A stretch of 64,000 nucleotides of DNA, from NCBI GenBank assembly GCA_021399435.1, contig JAJTUP010000002.1, positions 1,736,001 through 1,800,000 of the forward strand, read 5' to 3'. Below the pieces are notes generated by a model. It saw only the letters and a list, made by a program, of their open reading frames with translations, was not told the origin of the DNA and did not search any database. This DNA is from Diaporthe sp. PMI_573 (Eukaryota; Ascomycota; Sordariomycetes; Diaporthales; Diaporthaceae). The translations under genes were made by a program, and so were the position numbers. How positions within the stretch are numbered: the stretch's first letter is position 1; each line of letters opens with the position of its first letter. Below are positions 12,040-23,055 of the stretch, in pieces.

Positions 12040-15000
12040 ATGGACCAAGGGCATGAAAGCAAGCGGCCGCGCCTCTCGACTGGTCCTCCCTCGTGGCCAG
12101 CGGGGCCATCACATCATGGTCATGGTGTCTCGCTGCCGCATCCCGGACCACCTTTATCTGCTGCCCACCATCCGCACACACCATCTCTTCCTCCTCCTAC
12201 CTCTTCTCAGTACTCGCCCTCACCGCATCTCTCTCACCCACCCCATAACTTTCCTCACCGTCCTCAAGAACTACACGCGCCTCATCAGCCGCCGCCACCG
12301 CAGCACTTTGATGACCGCCGACAACATGAGCCTGAGAGGTACTCTCACATCCAGGACACCCATCACCAGCCCCCTCCCTCCCCAGCGCATCAACAGTACC
12401 CGCCTCCTGGATATCAACCTGCGAACCGAGAGTCTATGGTGAAGAGAGAATCCGACGACGTCACGCTGCCCCAGCTACGCAGGCCCAACTCCACCGGCAA
12501 CGGCCCCGAGCAGCCTCTCCCGCCTCCCCCTCCGCATGTTGGCCCCCATCCTCCGGGCCATATGGAGGAGAGGAGGCACATGAGTTACGACAACGGTCCG
12601 GGGCAGATGTACCGGCATCAGAACTACCCTCCTCCGCCTCCCACGCCGTTGCCGCCTCATCCTCAGCCACCACCTACCCCGTATGACCAGAGTCCAATGT
12701 ACGCCCCGCCGATGGGGCCAGAAGGCCCCTATCCCATCACCACGTACACTTCCGCGAGCAAAAGAAAATCTCAGAGGGCATCGCAGGTACGTCCTCGAAA
12801 TCTGCCATACTTGGTCGAGTTGAACGGTCCCGCTTACAGAACCCTAGGCATGTGAGAGCTGTCGACAGCTCAAGGCGAAATGCGACGAGAACAAGCCCTG
12901 CAAAAACTGTACTGACAAAAACATCAACTGTCAATATCGCGATCCAGCCCCCAAGCAGTGAGTGCAGTCTACCTCTGTGGGATGATTCCCGGTGTTCTCT
13001 AACCCACGACCCTATAGGCAAGACAAGGCAACGCAAGACATACTGGATGCCATGAAGAGCATGCTGCAGTCGTATGACGAGAAGTTTACTGCCGGTCTGG
13101 GCGAAGTGAGATCCGAAATCCGGGAGCTCAAGGGCGTGATTCGAACCGGGTCTTCCCATAGCATGCAGGGGCCGACAGAACTAGACGAGTACGTCAAAGA
13201 GGAGCCGAGAGCAGTGACTCCACAACCGCTTGCGGAGGTCGACGAAACTCCTTCTTCCTCGCCAGGAGACGCTGTAGTGAACGGCGCGCCGGACCCACAT
13301 GTCGCAGCCAGACGGATGCGGGCGTTGGAGAACGAGGAGGAGAACGAGGAACCACCCGGAAGTCCAGTTCAGCCGCTGCCAGCGCCATTCCCTCACAACC
13401 ACACGACTCCGGCGGGGCGACTTCTGATGTGGCCTGCTGTTAGGAAGCTTGTGAAGCCGCTGCTGGATCGCGAGCACATCAAATACATCGAGTCCTACCC
13501 TCAGCGATACGAAGAAGACCGCGGCGAATTACCTCTTTTCGGGCGCGGTGAAGGGTCGACCTCGCGTGCAGCAGAACGCGATTCTACGTACGAGCATATG
13601 GACATACCAGACGATGCCTCGGTTGGCGATCACCCATCCCCGTCTGGTGGTACCGACTGGGGTCCGATTGGGGGTCTGTCTCCACCCGGTGGCTACCCGG
13701 CCGACTTGCGAGCCCAAAGTCGTGCCGAGGGCGTATTGGACTTTGATCAAGTAAAGGTCCATACTTACGTTGACGCCTACAAGAAATACATACAGAACAT
13801 GCACCCCTTGATTCCTCCAGGAGACCTCGACGCCATCATTTATACATTCTTGGACGAAGTCTCAAGTAACCCGGGTGGTACCAGGAAACATAGGCAGGTT
13901 GCCGCATTCACTAACTACCAAGACCGGCCGACTCAGCCATCATTTGAGCACGAAAAGAAGCGCAAACGTTCGCCCGTCCCCAACGGCGTGGAATCTGGAC
14001 CGGCGCCGAAGAGAACGAAGCCCCAACGCTCTGTCCAGCACGCGTTGGTCCTGCTTGTTCTTGCTCTGGGCAAAATCTGCCTGTGGAGGGACCGAAAGCT
14101 GCCAGACCCGCCAGAGAAAGAGGCACCGAATTCGGGGTCACCACTTGTCCGAAATGGCCACATCACCTCACCAAACCATGGCTCTCCCCCGTCCAGCGCT
14201 CTCTCTCAGTCTCCTGGGCAGGCTGGATTGCCTTCACCAAAAGACCAGGAACGCCCGGGTGCCAGTCGACGCTCTTCGGTGCAGGCTTCTGGAGTGCAAG
14301 CACCAACAAGTGCCGCTTCTCCTGCACCACCAAAGAAGAACTACGAAATCATACCTGGTCTCGAGTACTTCGCCTATGCGACTGATATCTTGGGCAACCA
14401 CTTGGGCAGTTACAAGCTGAACTACATCCAGGCCCACATTCTTGCCTGTCTCTATTACGGGCAGCTCGGACGCGTGATCCCGAGCTTTCGTCACATTAGG
14501 TTTGCATGCTCGGCAATCATTGACAAACTTCAACCGTAAGTGAACGAAAGATTTCCTGCCGCGGAGAATGCCTGCTGACACCCGCAGATCCATGGACCGA
14601 TTAAGCAAGAAGGTTGCACGGGCAGCCGAAGCGTTAAGACACCCCGGGCCGTACAGGGATCTCGAGTCAGAGAAGACTGCTGTTATAGACACTAAGCTTC
14701 TCGTCGCCTTCTGGACTTGTTGTCAACTAGAGAGGTAAGTGATCTGCCCTGATCTCTGGTGTGCTAGGCCACTTGTCTGACTTGCCGCAGTGACATTCTC
14801 GCCGAGTTGAACCTCGTTCCTTCTGGAATTCTCCAGTATGAAGACATTCTGCCGTACCCGGATCTCATTGTGATGCAAGAAGCGCTGGGCTTCGCAGATG
14901 AAGTTGCGTACAGCTACGCTGCCCAGCTCTACTTGCGGAAACGGCTCAACAGAATCTCCGGCTCTCTCTATGATCCCAACAACAAGCCTAACGCTGAAAC

Positions 15001-15841
15001 GCAGAAGGAAATCCTGGCCGAGATCGAAAATGACCTAGGAGAAAACAGCACGTTGTGGCTGGGAGAGTACAAATTTGACAGGGACGACCCACCAGCGAGA
15101 GACATCCTGTCGGCACGCATCAGGGCCAAATTCTGGGGTGCCAACGTCATCACCTACCGTCCATCGATCAAGACGGTGCTGGACTTTGGGCATAAGCGCC
15201 AGAATGACTTTTCGGAAGAGTCGGAGCGAGCTATTCCGCACGAAGACGCGGGCGGCTGGGCCACGGTGAGAAGCGACGCGAGAAGTCCAAGTGACATTGA
15301 CCAGGTCGTTTTCGAAAACGCAAGAAAGGGCATCGATGCTGTCATCAAGAGTACTATGGCTTTCCACGGTCTGGAGGACAGACGCTTCATTATCACCAAT
15401 GTTTTTGGAACAGCGCACGCGTATGTGTCCAACTTCCCCTACTCCCGTCAACTGATCGTGATATGCTGACTTCACCAAAGGCAATGGGGCAACCTTATCA
15501 CGCTCACTGCTGCTTACCACGATCCGGTCCTGGGGATTTACGTCAACGAAGGCCAGCTACGAGAGCTCTTGAGGAAAACGATCGATTGGTTCGAGATTGT
15601 GGCCCAAGACTCTAGCAGTCTGGCTGTTGACCTTCGCGTCCTCCAAGGGTTGGAGGAGGGATTGCCCACTAAGGAGCAGTTGGCTCGCATGATACCGACC
15701 CTTGTGCCGCCAGGACCCTACGACAACCTCACTATGCCGTCGTACGCATCCAACGGACCAACACCTCACTCGGGATCCGGCCCTAGCCCGATCACACCAG
15801 TTGATCTGACACAAAGCCACCCTACTCCAATGGAGTACTAG
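12040..15841 (+). CDS. Zn2Cys6 (GAL4-type) fungal transcription factor, about 1170 aa
   Basis: Six exons are inferred: 12040-12786, 12848-12957, 13018-14535, 14588-14734, 14791-15420 and 15481-15841; all joins keep frame. Residues 1-249 are Pro/His-rich and disordered, ending in a basic KRKSQRASQ stretch. The 110-nt second exon encodes almost the whole binuclear zinc cluster (residues about 250-285) with the spacing C-x2-C-x6-C-x5-C-x2-C-x6-C. A likely coiled-coil dimerisation helix follows (about 287-330). The C-terminal half has the fungal middle homology region, with segments such as HALVLLVLALGKICLW and LACLYYGQLGRVIPSFRHIR. It should act in the nucleus as a DNA-binding regulator. Its targets cannot be told from sequence and I do not recognise a named orthologue. 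It converges with atg5. The fold and family are very sure; the first exon's start is likely because disordered coding sequence begins there. Confidence 0.92.
12848..12957 (+). other. mini-exon encoding the Zn2Cys6 DNA-binding cluster
   Basis: The exon is 110 nt, with a 61-bp intron before it and a 60-bp intron after it. Reading starts at codon phase 0 and ends after two bases of the next codon. All six zinc-binding cysteines are inside. Retaining the first intron brings a TGA stop after about 22 codons, and skipping the exon shifts the frame, so either event would remove the DNA-binding function. Confidence 0.85.
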
Positions 15842-17271
15842 GCATGGGAATTGTGTTTGATCTGAGGAAAGATGTCACCACTCGACACCTGAATTCTCTT
15901 TGTTTTACGTATAGCACGTTATGTTCGAAGGCAGAGCCAATACGGCATTTCGACTATATTGGGCTGGAACTTTCGGCGAAACAGGAAGGAGAGGGCGACA
16001 AACGCGACCCGACCGAGGTGCATTGAAGATCCGCAACCCAACAGCCCTGTGTGCCGAGGTTGATCCAATAAGCCGTGTGCATGGTGCTTATTGAACAAGT
16101 ACTATCATTACGATGACACATTCCTTATCGACAGAAATTGAACGGCTTAAAGGAGATGGAGAAAGAGTGGGTGTCACCAGGGATAGCATAGGAAATGTAA
16201 AGGGTGGAATGACAAGGTAGAGCATCGTCAAAAGTCTTTCAGGGTTCGCGCCCAGGGGATGAAGCAACCAGTCTGAGCAGCAACATCGTCACTCGCACAA
16301 CAGTCATAAGGGGTTCTCTGGCTTCACTTAATAATACCCAGTGGGACAAATGGAGGAGGAGACGGGAATCAACAATTGGTACTACGGGGGGTTCTACATG
16401 GTGGGAGAGGAGGAAACTGGCACGGTTGCATAGCGAAAACAAAACATATGGCGGGCACTCTGGTATGGTCTGGTCTGTACGGATTTTGGACATTTTCACT
16501 TTTTTTTCCACTTTGTTTTCTTCCTTTTTGGATTGCATCACGTTCCCTGTTCCATCATCATCATTCAAAAAGAGAGGGTGGGATGGGAGGAGATACCACT
16601 CATGTCCGGACACGTTTCCTGTTGGTTACTTGGGGTTTTTAACCTCTACATGTCATTGTTTGCGCGCTCGCTCTCTCCCGCATCATCTAGCCTTGGATCG
16701 CTTGTGTTCCTTTTTTTTAACAAGTGGGGAGAGGGAGGGCAAGGAGTTGCCGTGCGCATGTGTGTTGATATAGCAGTATGTGCCAAATGGGGCCCTGTTG
16801 ATAGGAGACCTAGAAGTTTGGGAAAACAACAGAGATCTCGCGAATCAGTCAGAGCCAACGGGGGCAGTGAGTGAGTGGCTGGGTGGCGCGCCGGAGTATC
16901 TTGACGCGCACACATACAGACACAGATTTAGAACTCGCGGTCCGTAATTGGATAATCATATGCCCTCCCCCCCCCCCTAGGTCCTCCCTGTCCTTTTTGT
17001 TTGCTGCCGCACGATGGACGTCTGTGTAGACAAGGGAAAAGGCTCCTTTGGCCTCTCCCTGTTCGTATTGATCAAATCCCAACCCCCCCCCCGAGGCTTG
17101 ACATAAAATGCCCCGTGGTGGGTAGCTAACTCCTGCCTATCTTTCTATCTATGGATAAAGTTCTCTGAAACCAGCCCGATCATACCTCAAACGCCGAAAA
17201 CCAGCACATGGCCCAGCTCCTCCGCGGACGGACAGGGCGAACGGATTAGATGTCACCGAAAAGAATTTTGC
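15842..17271. other. convergent 3' region between the Zn2Cys6 gene and atg5
   Basis: No gene is supported. Both neighbours end towards this interval, so it should hold their 3' untranslated regions and polyadenylation sites. It contains T-rich tracts near 16500-16530 and 16710-16720 and C-runs near 16968-16978 and 17083-17092. Open frames here have no recognisable domains. Confidence 0.6.
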
Positions 17272-18783
17272 TCACAGCAACGTGATGATCAGACAAATCC
17301 ACCCGTCTGGGTAGGCCGCCTCGCGCATCAGCTCCTCCAGGGGCGCGGAGAAGGGGACCGGCGCGCCGTGCAGGACGACGTTGGCCAGCACGGGGTCGCG
17401 GCTGCTCGGGAACAGGGACGGCAGCAGGCCGCGCAGCACGGGGCCGAGGGTCTGTGGGCTACCTGGAGGGGTGGGGGCCAGGGTGGTGAGTTGTCAAGCG
17501 TGAAACGAAACAGGATATTGGGGGGAGGAAGACATGGCAGGGCAGGGCAGGGCAGGGGGGAGAGGTGGATGGGGGGTCCCAGATGATGGGCGCGCGACAG
17601 TTGTCACTCACGATTTGCCGACCGAGGGGGCACGAGCGACTGCAACACCCTGAAGCTGCCAGGCGCCGCGGACGCCGCCCCGGTGGTGGTGGAGGGGTCT
17701 GGCGGTGAGGAAGGGATGTATATGCGAATTGGGACGTGTTTGAGCGGTGTCGGCGGGTTCAAGAGCTGCGAGTTGACCTTGGAGAAGGAGGCGTAGTCGT
17801 CTAAGCGAGCAATTAGCAAGGTCAAAGCCCAGCAGTTTGCACTCTGCCGTGGATGGCTGCGGATCCTCGATGGCGTGCAGGACTTGATAGCCGTGACGGG
17901 GCCCCCGCAACCCCCCACCGTGTCAGAGATGAAAGGAGCAGGCAGGCCGCCTGTCAGTCAGCTTGACGCGGTGACGTGCATGATGCTATGATGCTGGACC
18001 TGTCCAAGCGAGGCGGAGTGGGTAAGGGGAGATCTGAGCGCCGGAGCAGATGGACGAAAAGCGACAAGAGCGCTGCAGCTGTGTGGAGACGCGGCTCTTG
18101 GAGGAAAGAGGGTGGATGAAATGAGACAGGGTGGGGAGATAAGAGAGCATGACACGTACTGTCCTGGACCGCGTTCCACAGGGCGGTGGTGTGGTCCTTT
18201 GAGAGGCTCATGATCTGCTTTGCGTTGCCGTTGCGCACGAAGTCTGCCTATTTGGGAAAGCAGCCCAAGTCGCGTGGTCAGCCTCGGCCGTCCCAAGATT
18301 GTCGACCCCCCCTGAGCAGGACCTTGACCTGGCCGGGAAATGCCCGGTCTGGCCATGATGCGTGGCCCGTCCCCTGGTCCCAGGGACGGGCGCGGCGGCG
18401 AGACGTGCACTCACCTCCTTGACGCCGTTGAGAAAGGTGTCCCCAATGTCCCATTCGTCCCCATCGCCGACGTGCAGCTTCCACGGCAGGTTCGGCTGGT
18501 AGAGATCGACGAGCAGACCGACGGTCAGGTTCCGCATCTGGACCTCCTCATGGTGGAAACTGCTGCAGGGGGCGCCAAAAAAGGACGACAATCTCGGTAG
18601 GAGCTGGGCGAGGTAGCTGAAGCGCGGGACAGAGGCGATGAAGGGGGTGCTAGGAGCGGCCTTGCGGGTGATGTACAGGGGCACGCGCAAGTTCCAGAGG
18701 GCCTGCGGGATGCCCGCAGCCGTATGCGCCTCGGCTGATTGCTCGCCGGGAACAGGCGACAACGGAGAGGGTGATGAGGCCAT
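17272..18783 (-). CDS. atg5: autophagy protein 5 (Atg5), 278 aa
   Basis: Four exons on the minus strand: 18783-18415, 18247-18160, 17800-17612 and 17462-17272. Atg5 is covalently joined to Atg12 and, with Atg16, forms the E3-like complex that directs Atg8 lipidation on the growing autophagosome membrane. The protein has the conserved blocks of fungal Atg5: IPQALWNLRVPLYIT near the start, SVPRFSYLAQLLPRL, VGLLVDLYQPNLPWKLHVGD, WDIGDTFLNGVKEADFV, and the C-terminal block VLANVVLHGAPVPFSAPLEE ending in the PDGWICLI segment. These map to the two ubiquitin-like folds and the helical region between them. The Atg12 acceptor lysine lies in the conserved region after VKEADFV; K133 is the best candidate (inference). 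The first ATG at 18783 starts just before the conserved block; an in-frame ATG at 18960 would add 59 unconserved residues and is not favoured. Length fits filamentous-fungal Atg5. Confidence 0.95.
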
Positions 18784-19074
18784 CAGTGGTGCTGGGCCGG
18801 GGGGGGCGGCCAGCTTGATGCTTTGGCTATGGAGGCGCGTGGGCAGCAGGACAATGAAGAGGGTGAGTGGTCGGGAAGGCCAAACAGGAGACAGGGGGCA
18901 GGTGGCGATGGAGCGTGAAGACTTCCGAATGGCCAGGCTGCCAGCTGCCCGACAGCACACTGTGACGGTATAAAGGGGAGCAGAGGACAGAGCAAGCCGA
19001 TTGGGGACTGCGTAAGGTTCTATTTCGAGATGAGCAGCGCTCGAGGCCTGGCCATGCCTATAGTCGTACTGTCG

Positions 19075-19100
19075 GACTGTCGGACTGTCGTACTGCGTGT
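19075..19100 (+). repeat. short tandem repeat of GTCGGACT / GTCGTACT
   Basis: Three to four imperfect copies of an 8-9 bp unit (GTACTGTCG / GACTGTCG) lie about 300 bp upstream of the atg5 start codon. They are close to the separate CGTGA array. Confidence 0.75.
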
Positions 19101-19214
19101 CCAGGCGTGCGTGTAGCGTCGAGGGTCACTGACGACGCATCGGTCCTTCGCAGGCTCGGAGTCGACCAAGGCTGCAGGGCAAGCAACAGCGGTCTCTGGC
19201 GCGGCGCGGCGCGG

Positions 19215-19244
19215 CGTGACGTGACGTGACGTGACGTGACGTGC
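19215..19244 (-). promoter_or_regulatory. array of TGACGT (ATF/CREB half-site-like) repeats upstream of atg5
   Basis: A perfect (CGTGA)n pentamer run of about five units, preceded by a (CGGCG)n-like run, gives overlapping copies of TGACGT/ACGTCA. This is the core half-site recognised by fungal bZIP ATF/CREB-type regulators. It lies about 430-460 bp upstream of the atg5 start on the promoter side. That it binds such a factor is inference; it may be only a microsatellite. Confidence 0.4.
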
Positions 19245-22200
19245 GAGCTATGCAAGTGAAGTCAGGCTCGGGCGGCAGGGCTGCATGTGATCTCGGGAGG
19301 GCGGATGTTGACAGGTGACATGTTGCTTGCAGACGGTGAGCCGAGCAGGACGGAGCGGAGAGTGCAGCAGGGAGCAACTCGTGCGTGAGGTCGCGCCAGC
19401 GATAACCGATAAGGGACCCTTCGCTCCGTCACTCCCCCGTCTTGGCCCGTCTAGCGTAAACGGTCGATGGCCTCAGCCGCCCTGCCTCGATGCTTGGATG
19501 CATCGATGCTTAGATGCTTCCTCAAAATCAAGTCCACCGCTACCACCTCGGTCACCTCCGTTTTCAACTTGCAATCCTCGCGGCATGCGTCACGTTGCAA
19601 CGCCAGCCCCCACCAACACATGCCGGTTTTTCAGAGTGCACATACCGTTATGTACACGCTCGAGCAAGTGTGGGCTCAAAGCAGAAAGGGTTACACCCAC
19701 CCAGGAAGTTGGCTGCCAAGACCACGTGGCTGTGGGGGGGTTTCTAGTCGGGAAACAGGGAGCAGAAACGAGGCGGCCTCGCGACATTGCCAGCAGCCAG
19801 TCGTCTTCACGGGGGTGCCTGTCAACGCCCAGCCCGGCAACCACTTTGTCTTCCCAATGCCGAAGCTGAAGAGCCACTCGGGCAATTCGACCTGCTGCCC
19901 TGCCCTGCTCTGCCCATAGCCCCGAAGAAAAGTCGAAACAGTCCCGAGCGCCCAGAGGAAGCTTTAGAGATGCTCGGGAAAGACTACGACGCCGTCCCTC
20001 AATTGGGTTTCCATGACAGTTGTCAGTCCAAGCGCGGAGCAACTGCCTCGTAACGGACCTCTGGGCCGGGGCGGGAAACACCAACCCCTCCGCTCACAGT
20101 GTGCACCAAGTGGCCCCCCAACAAATCTTGTCTGAGGATCTGATACGCGGGATTTATAGCGCCCGTTTGTTGTGCTTTGTAACAGGTGCGGCCTGAGGCG
20201 TCTCCGTGCACATGCCATCCACAGCCAGGTGCTGCTGTCGTTCGCCAGTCCGCCCGTCCTCTGCGTGACGCGAGATAAGCGAGGGTATGATCTACGTCTG
20301 GGATGCTGCTATTTGTGTAGCACGTCAAAACCATGTCACGCACAGTACTCTTCAGCCACGCTTCGAGACCTTTGCCTGCTCACAATCGGACGACATCAAA
20401 TCGACTTGTACAGCATGTACAGTACAGCCCACAACCCTGGGGATCCCCCAGCCGAGGATCCCGTCGCGTCCCGTCGTCACTGCAACCACGCAGCTCTAGC
20501 CTCGAAGCTTCACCGTCGACGGTTGCCACGACTGCTAAGGTTGCGCGTGCGCATGCGCGCGCGAGATATCCCTCCAATGCCAATTCCCGAGTCAATGCAA
20601 TAAGAGTAAGGGAGAGAGAAGGGGAAAAAAAAAGGCAATTGGTACCATTCATCCTCCCCGAGGGACGACAAAGTTTAATCTCCGCTCCCTCGTGTTACAA
20701 GACATGCAACCTCTGCCGGTGGGAATCCAATCCACCCCGCCCCGTGCACACACACACACGCGCGCCTACGCAATTACCGAACACAGCGCTGACCTGCCTG
20801 TCCTGTCCAGCCACCGTCAACAGGCCAGCCCATGTCCGCCCGCACGAGCCAAGAGCGAGTGAGTTTTCTTCTTCTTCTCATTTCTCATTTCTACGCTCCC
20901 GCCCCTTCCGCCGCGTGCGCAGGGGCATTCAGGATAGGGAGGGATCGACACCCTCCGCGGGCTCGGGGGTGCCTGGCCTACTGAACCTTATTTTCCCAAG
21001 GCAAATAGGCGAGGGTTGCCACCCCACGGAAGCTTGCACGCGACCGACCGTTTCGAGCTGTCCATGTCGGTATGTGCTGTATTGGTCTCTAACTCGCTCT
21101 TGATGCGAAGTCTAATCCAGTGGGTCTCATTGTGTACACAGTATGCCCTTTGCTACTGGTTAATCGCATGCTTGACAGTGTCTTTGTTGTGGAGTGCGAA
21201 CAGTGGCACTAAGCCAGGCAACATGCCCCGTTACGTGCTGTAGGCTCGTCATCGAGACGTCCTGCTCTCCTGGCGGTACTCGGGACTCACTATGCATTCG
21301 ACGCCAGGTGGCTTGGTGCGTTGTTGACGGAAGGTGGGAACCTAGCACGACTTCCAATTCTACGAAAACGCGCACTTATGCTGGTAGGTTTCCCAAAGTG
21401 ACAATTTTAGCATTGAGTCGATGTAAACAGTGACTTGAACAATCAGAGCCCATTCTGATAGTACACCGAATTGAAGAGTATTCATCCATCTCTTCCAGTG
21501 TTGAGGATACTACTATAGGTGAATTCGGCTGTACCGACATTGTGCATTACGATGAAGTCTTTGCTGCGTGTACTGCTCATAGATGGCTAGTATTGGGGGG
21601 TTGGAATGGCTTTGGGTCCATAGGTGTGCTGCGCCACCACAAAGCGTTCCCCGGTATGTGAGAATACAGTCCAGGAATGATTTGGGCAGTTAATGGTTAA
21701 GATTGATGGGTTTGAGCAGCCATACTCAGAGAATTGATTTTATTGGCCTTTCGTCGTCATTCGAAATAGAGCACGGATGAATGTAGATGTGTGGCTTTTC
21801 TCCCGATGCACTTGGTCTTTGTGTACGTGCACATATAGGGAAAATCATACCATCAAGGCGTTGAAACTGGATGAAAAATCGCGTGCCGATGAGTTCAAGC
21901 GCCAGAAGATTCGTTTTCTCTCCAACTTGATCCTCTTCGTGAGAGCGCCGTTTGTATTGCGCGTGAACTTTAGCTATAGATTTCGTGGCTGGTGAAAACA
22001 ACCACGCTGTACATCCTTGATATGTTGTAAAGCGTCGCGCCACGTAAGAGGAGCTGCAGCGTGCTCCTGATTCTAGGCCTAGCGCAGTTTCTTCTCAAAT
22101 TGCGATCGTGCGGTTCACTCACAGCAAAGTCAGATTCCTCTTCTGAAGGACAATTCGGGTCCAGAACCTACCATGCCAGCTTGGCGAACCGTTTGCAATT

Positions 22201-23055
22201 GTTCAATGAACCTCTGAAAAGGTCACGGTGGTGTTAATATCAGTCGTCTTCGCCAGGTGGCCTCCCAAAAGAAAATCGAATAAAAAAAGGTTGCATGTAT
22301 GCATGATCACGAACGCTCCCCGAAGGTCGACCAACCACAGAAGTTGGTGGGATGTCGAGCCAGTACAAATATGCCGCGCCTTCCCATGGCATCTTCATAT
22401 AGTGCATATTTTTTCATAAATATAGTTACTTGGCATTTCAAAGGTCCCCATCCTCGGCCAGATCAGAATACTTGTATGTGCTCAAAGTGCAGCTTTGTCT
22501 GCACCGCCTGGATGAGTATTACACAAAATTTCAGTGCATGTGCTACGGCCGTTAATTGGGGGCCACGATTTTCGATCTGCGCTTGCCTAAATCAACACTA
22601 TTGCACTGCCATAGCCGTTCGGATCAACTAAGCTCGTGCTGTGGAAGTAATTGGTTGGTGGGTTCACAAGCAACCGACGATCCAGTAGCATGTACAGTAG
22701 TCTTTGTATATGTCCTACGATTCACAGCGGCTGAGTTTGCGTGACATATACAGTCCGGGTTTTGAGGCTATGCTACAGCCTGATGGGATGTGCTATCGGT
22801 CATTTATCAGTCCTCTGGTGGCTCAAAGCAGCCAACTACCTTAATCATTCGTCCGATTCATTTCGATCATTCTTAGTAAATACAGCAGCAGCCCTGGAGT
22901 GCCTCTCTGCGGCATCTCGCACATCTAGGAATCTTCGAAGTCAAGACTAACCGACACTGCCATTTCTTTTTCCACTGCAGATCACTCCATCACCAGATTG
23001 CAGCTGTTCCCATCCTGAAGCTCCTCGACCGTGATTGTGAACTGTACGAGTGAAG

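Larger units (their letters stand above)
18784..23055. other. intergenic region upstream of atg5 and of the broken membrane-protein gene
   Basis: No coding sequence is supported. The left part is GC-rich and holds the atg5 promoter side, with two tandem repeats listed separately. A CA/CG-rich run lies near 20750-20765. Beyond about 21,060 the sequence becomes clearly more AT-rich, with many short A/T runs and no long open frame. The 256-codon open frame at 20333-21103 (+) has no domain or codon pattern that supports it. Confidence 0.55.

Noticed and set aside
18784..18960. N-terminal extension of Atg5 from the upstream in-frame ATG
   Set aside because: The 59 extra residues are not Atg5-like, and known fungal Atg5 proteins begin close to the IPQ-LW block.
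20333..21103. 256-codon plus-strand frame
   Set aside because: Low-complexity, crosses a CA/CG repeat and has no domain or splice support.
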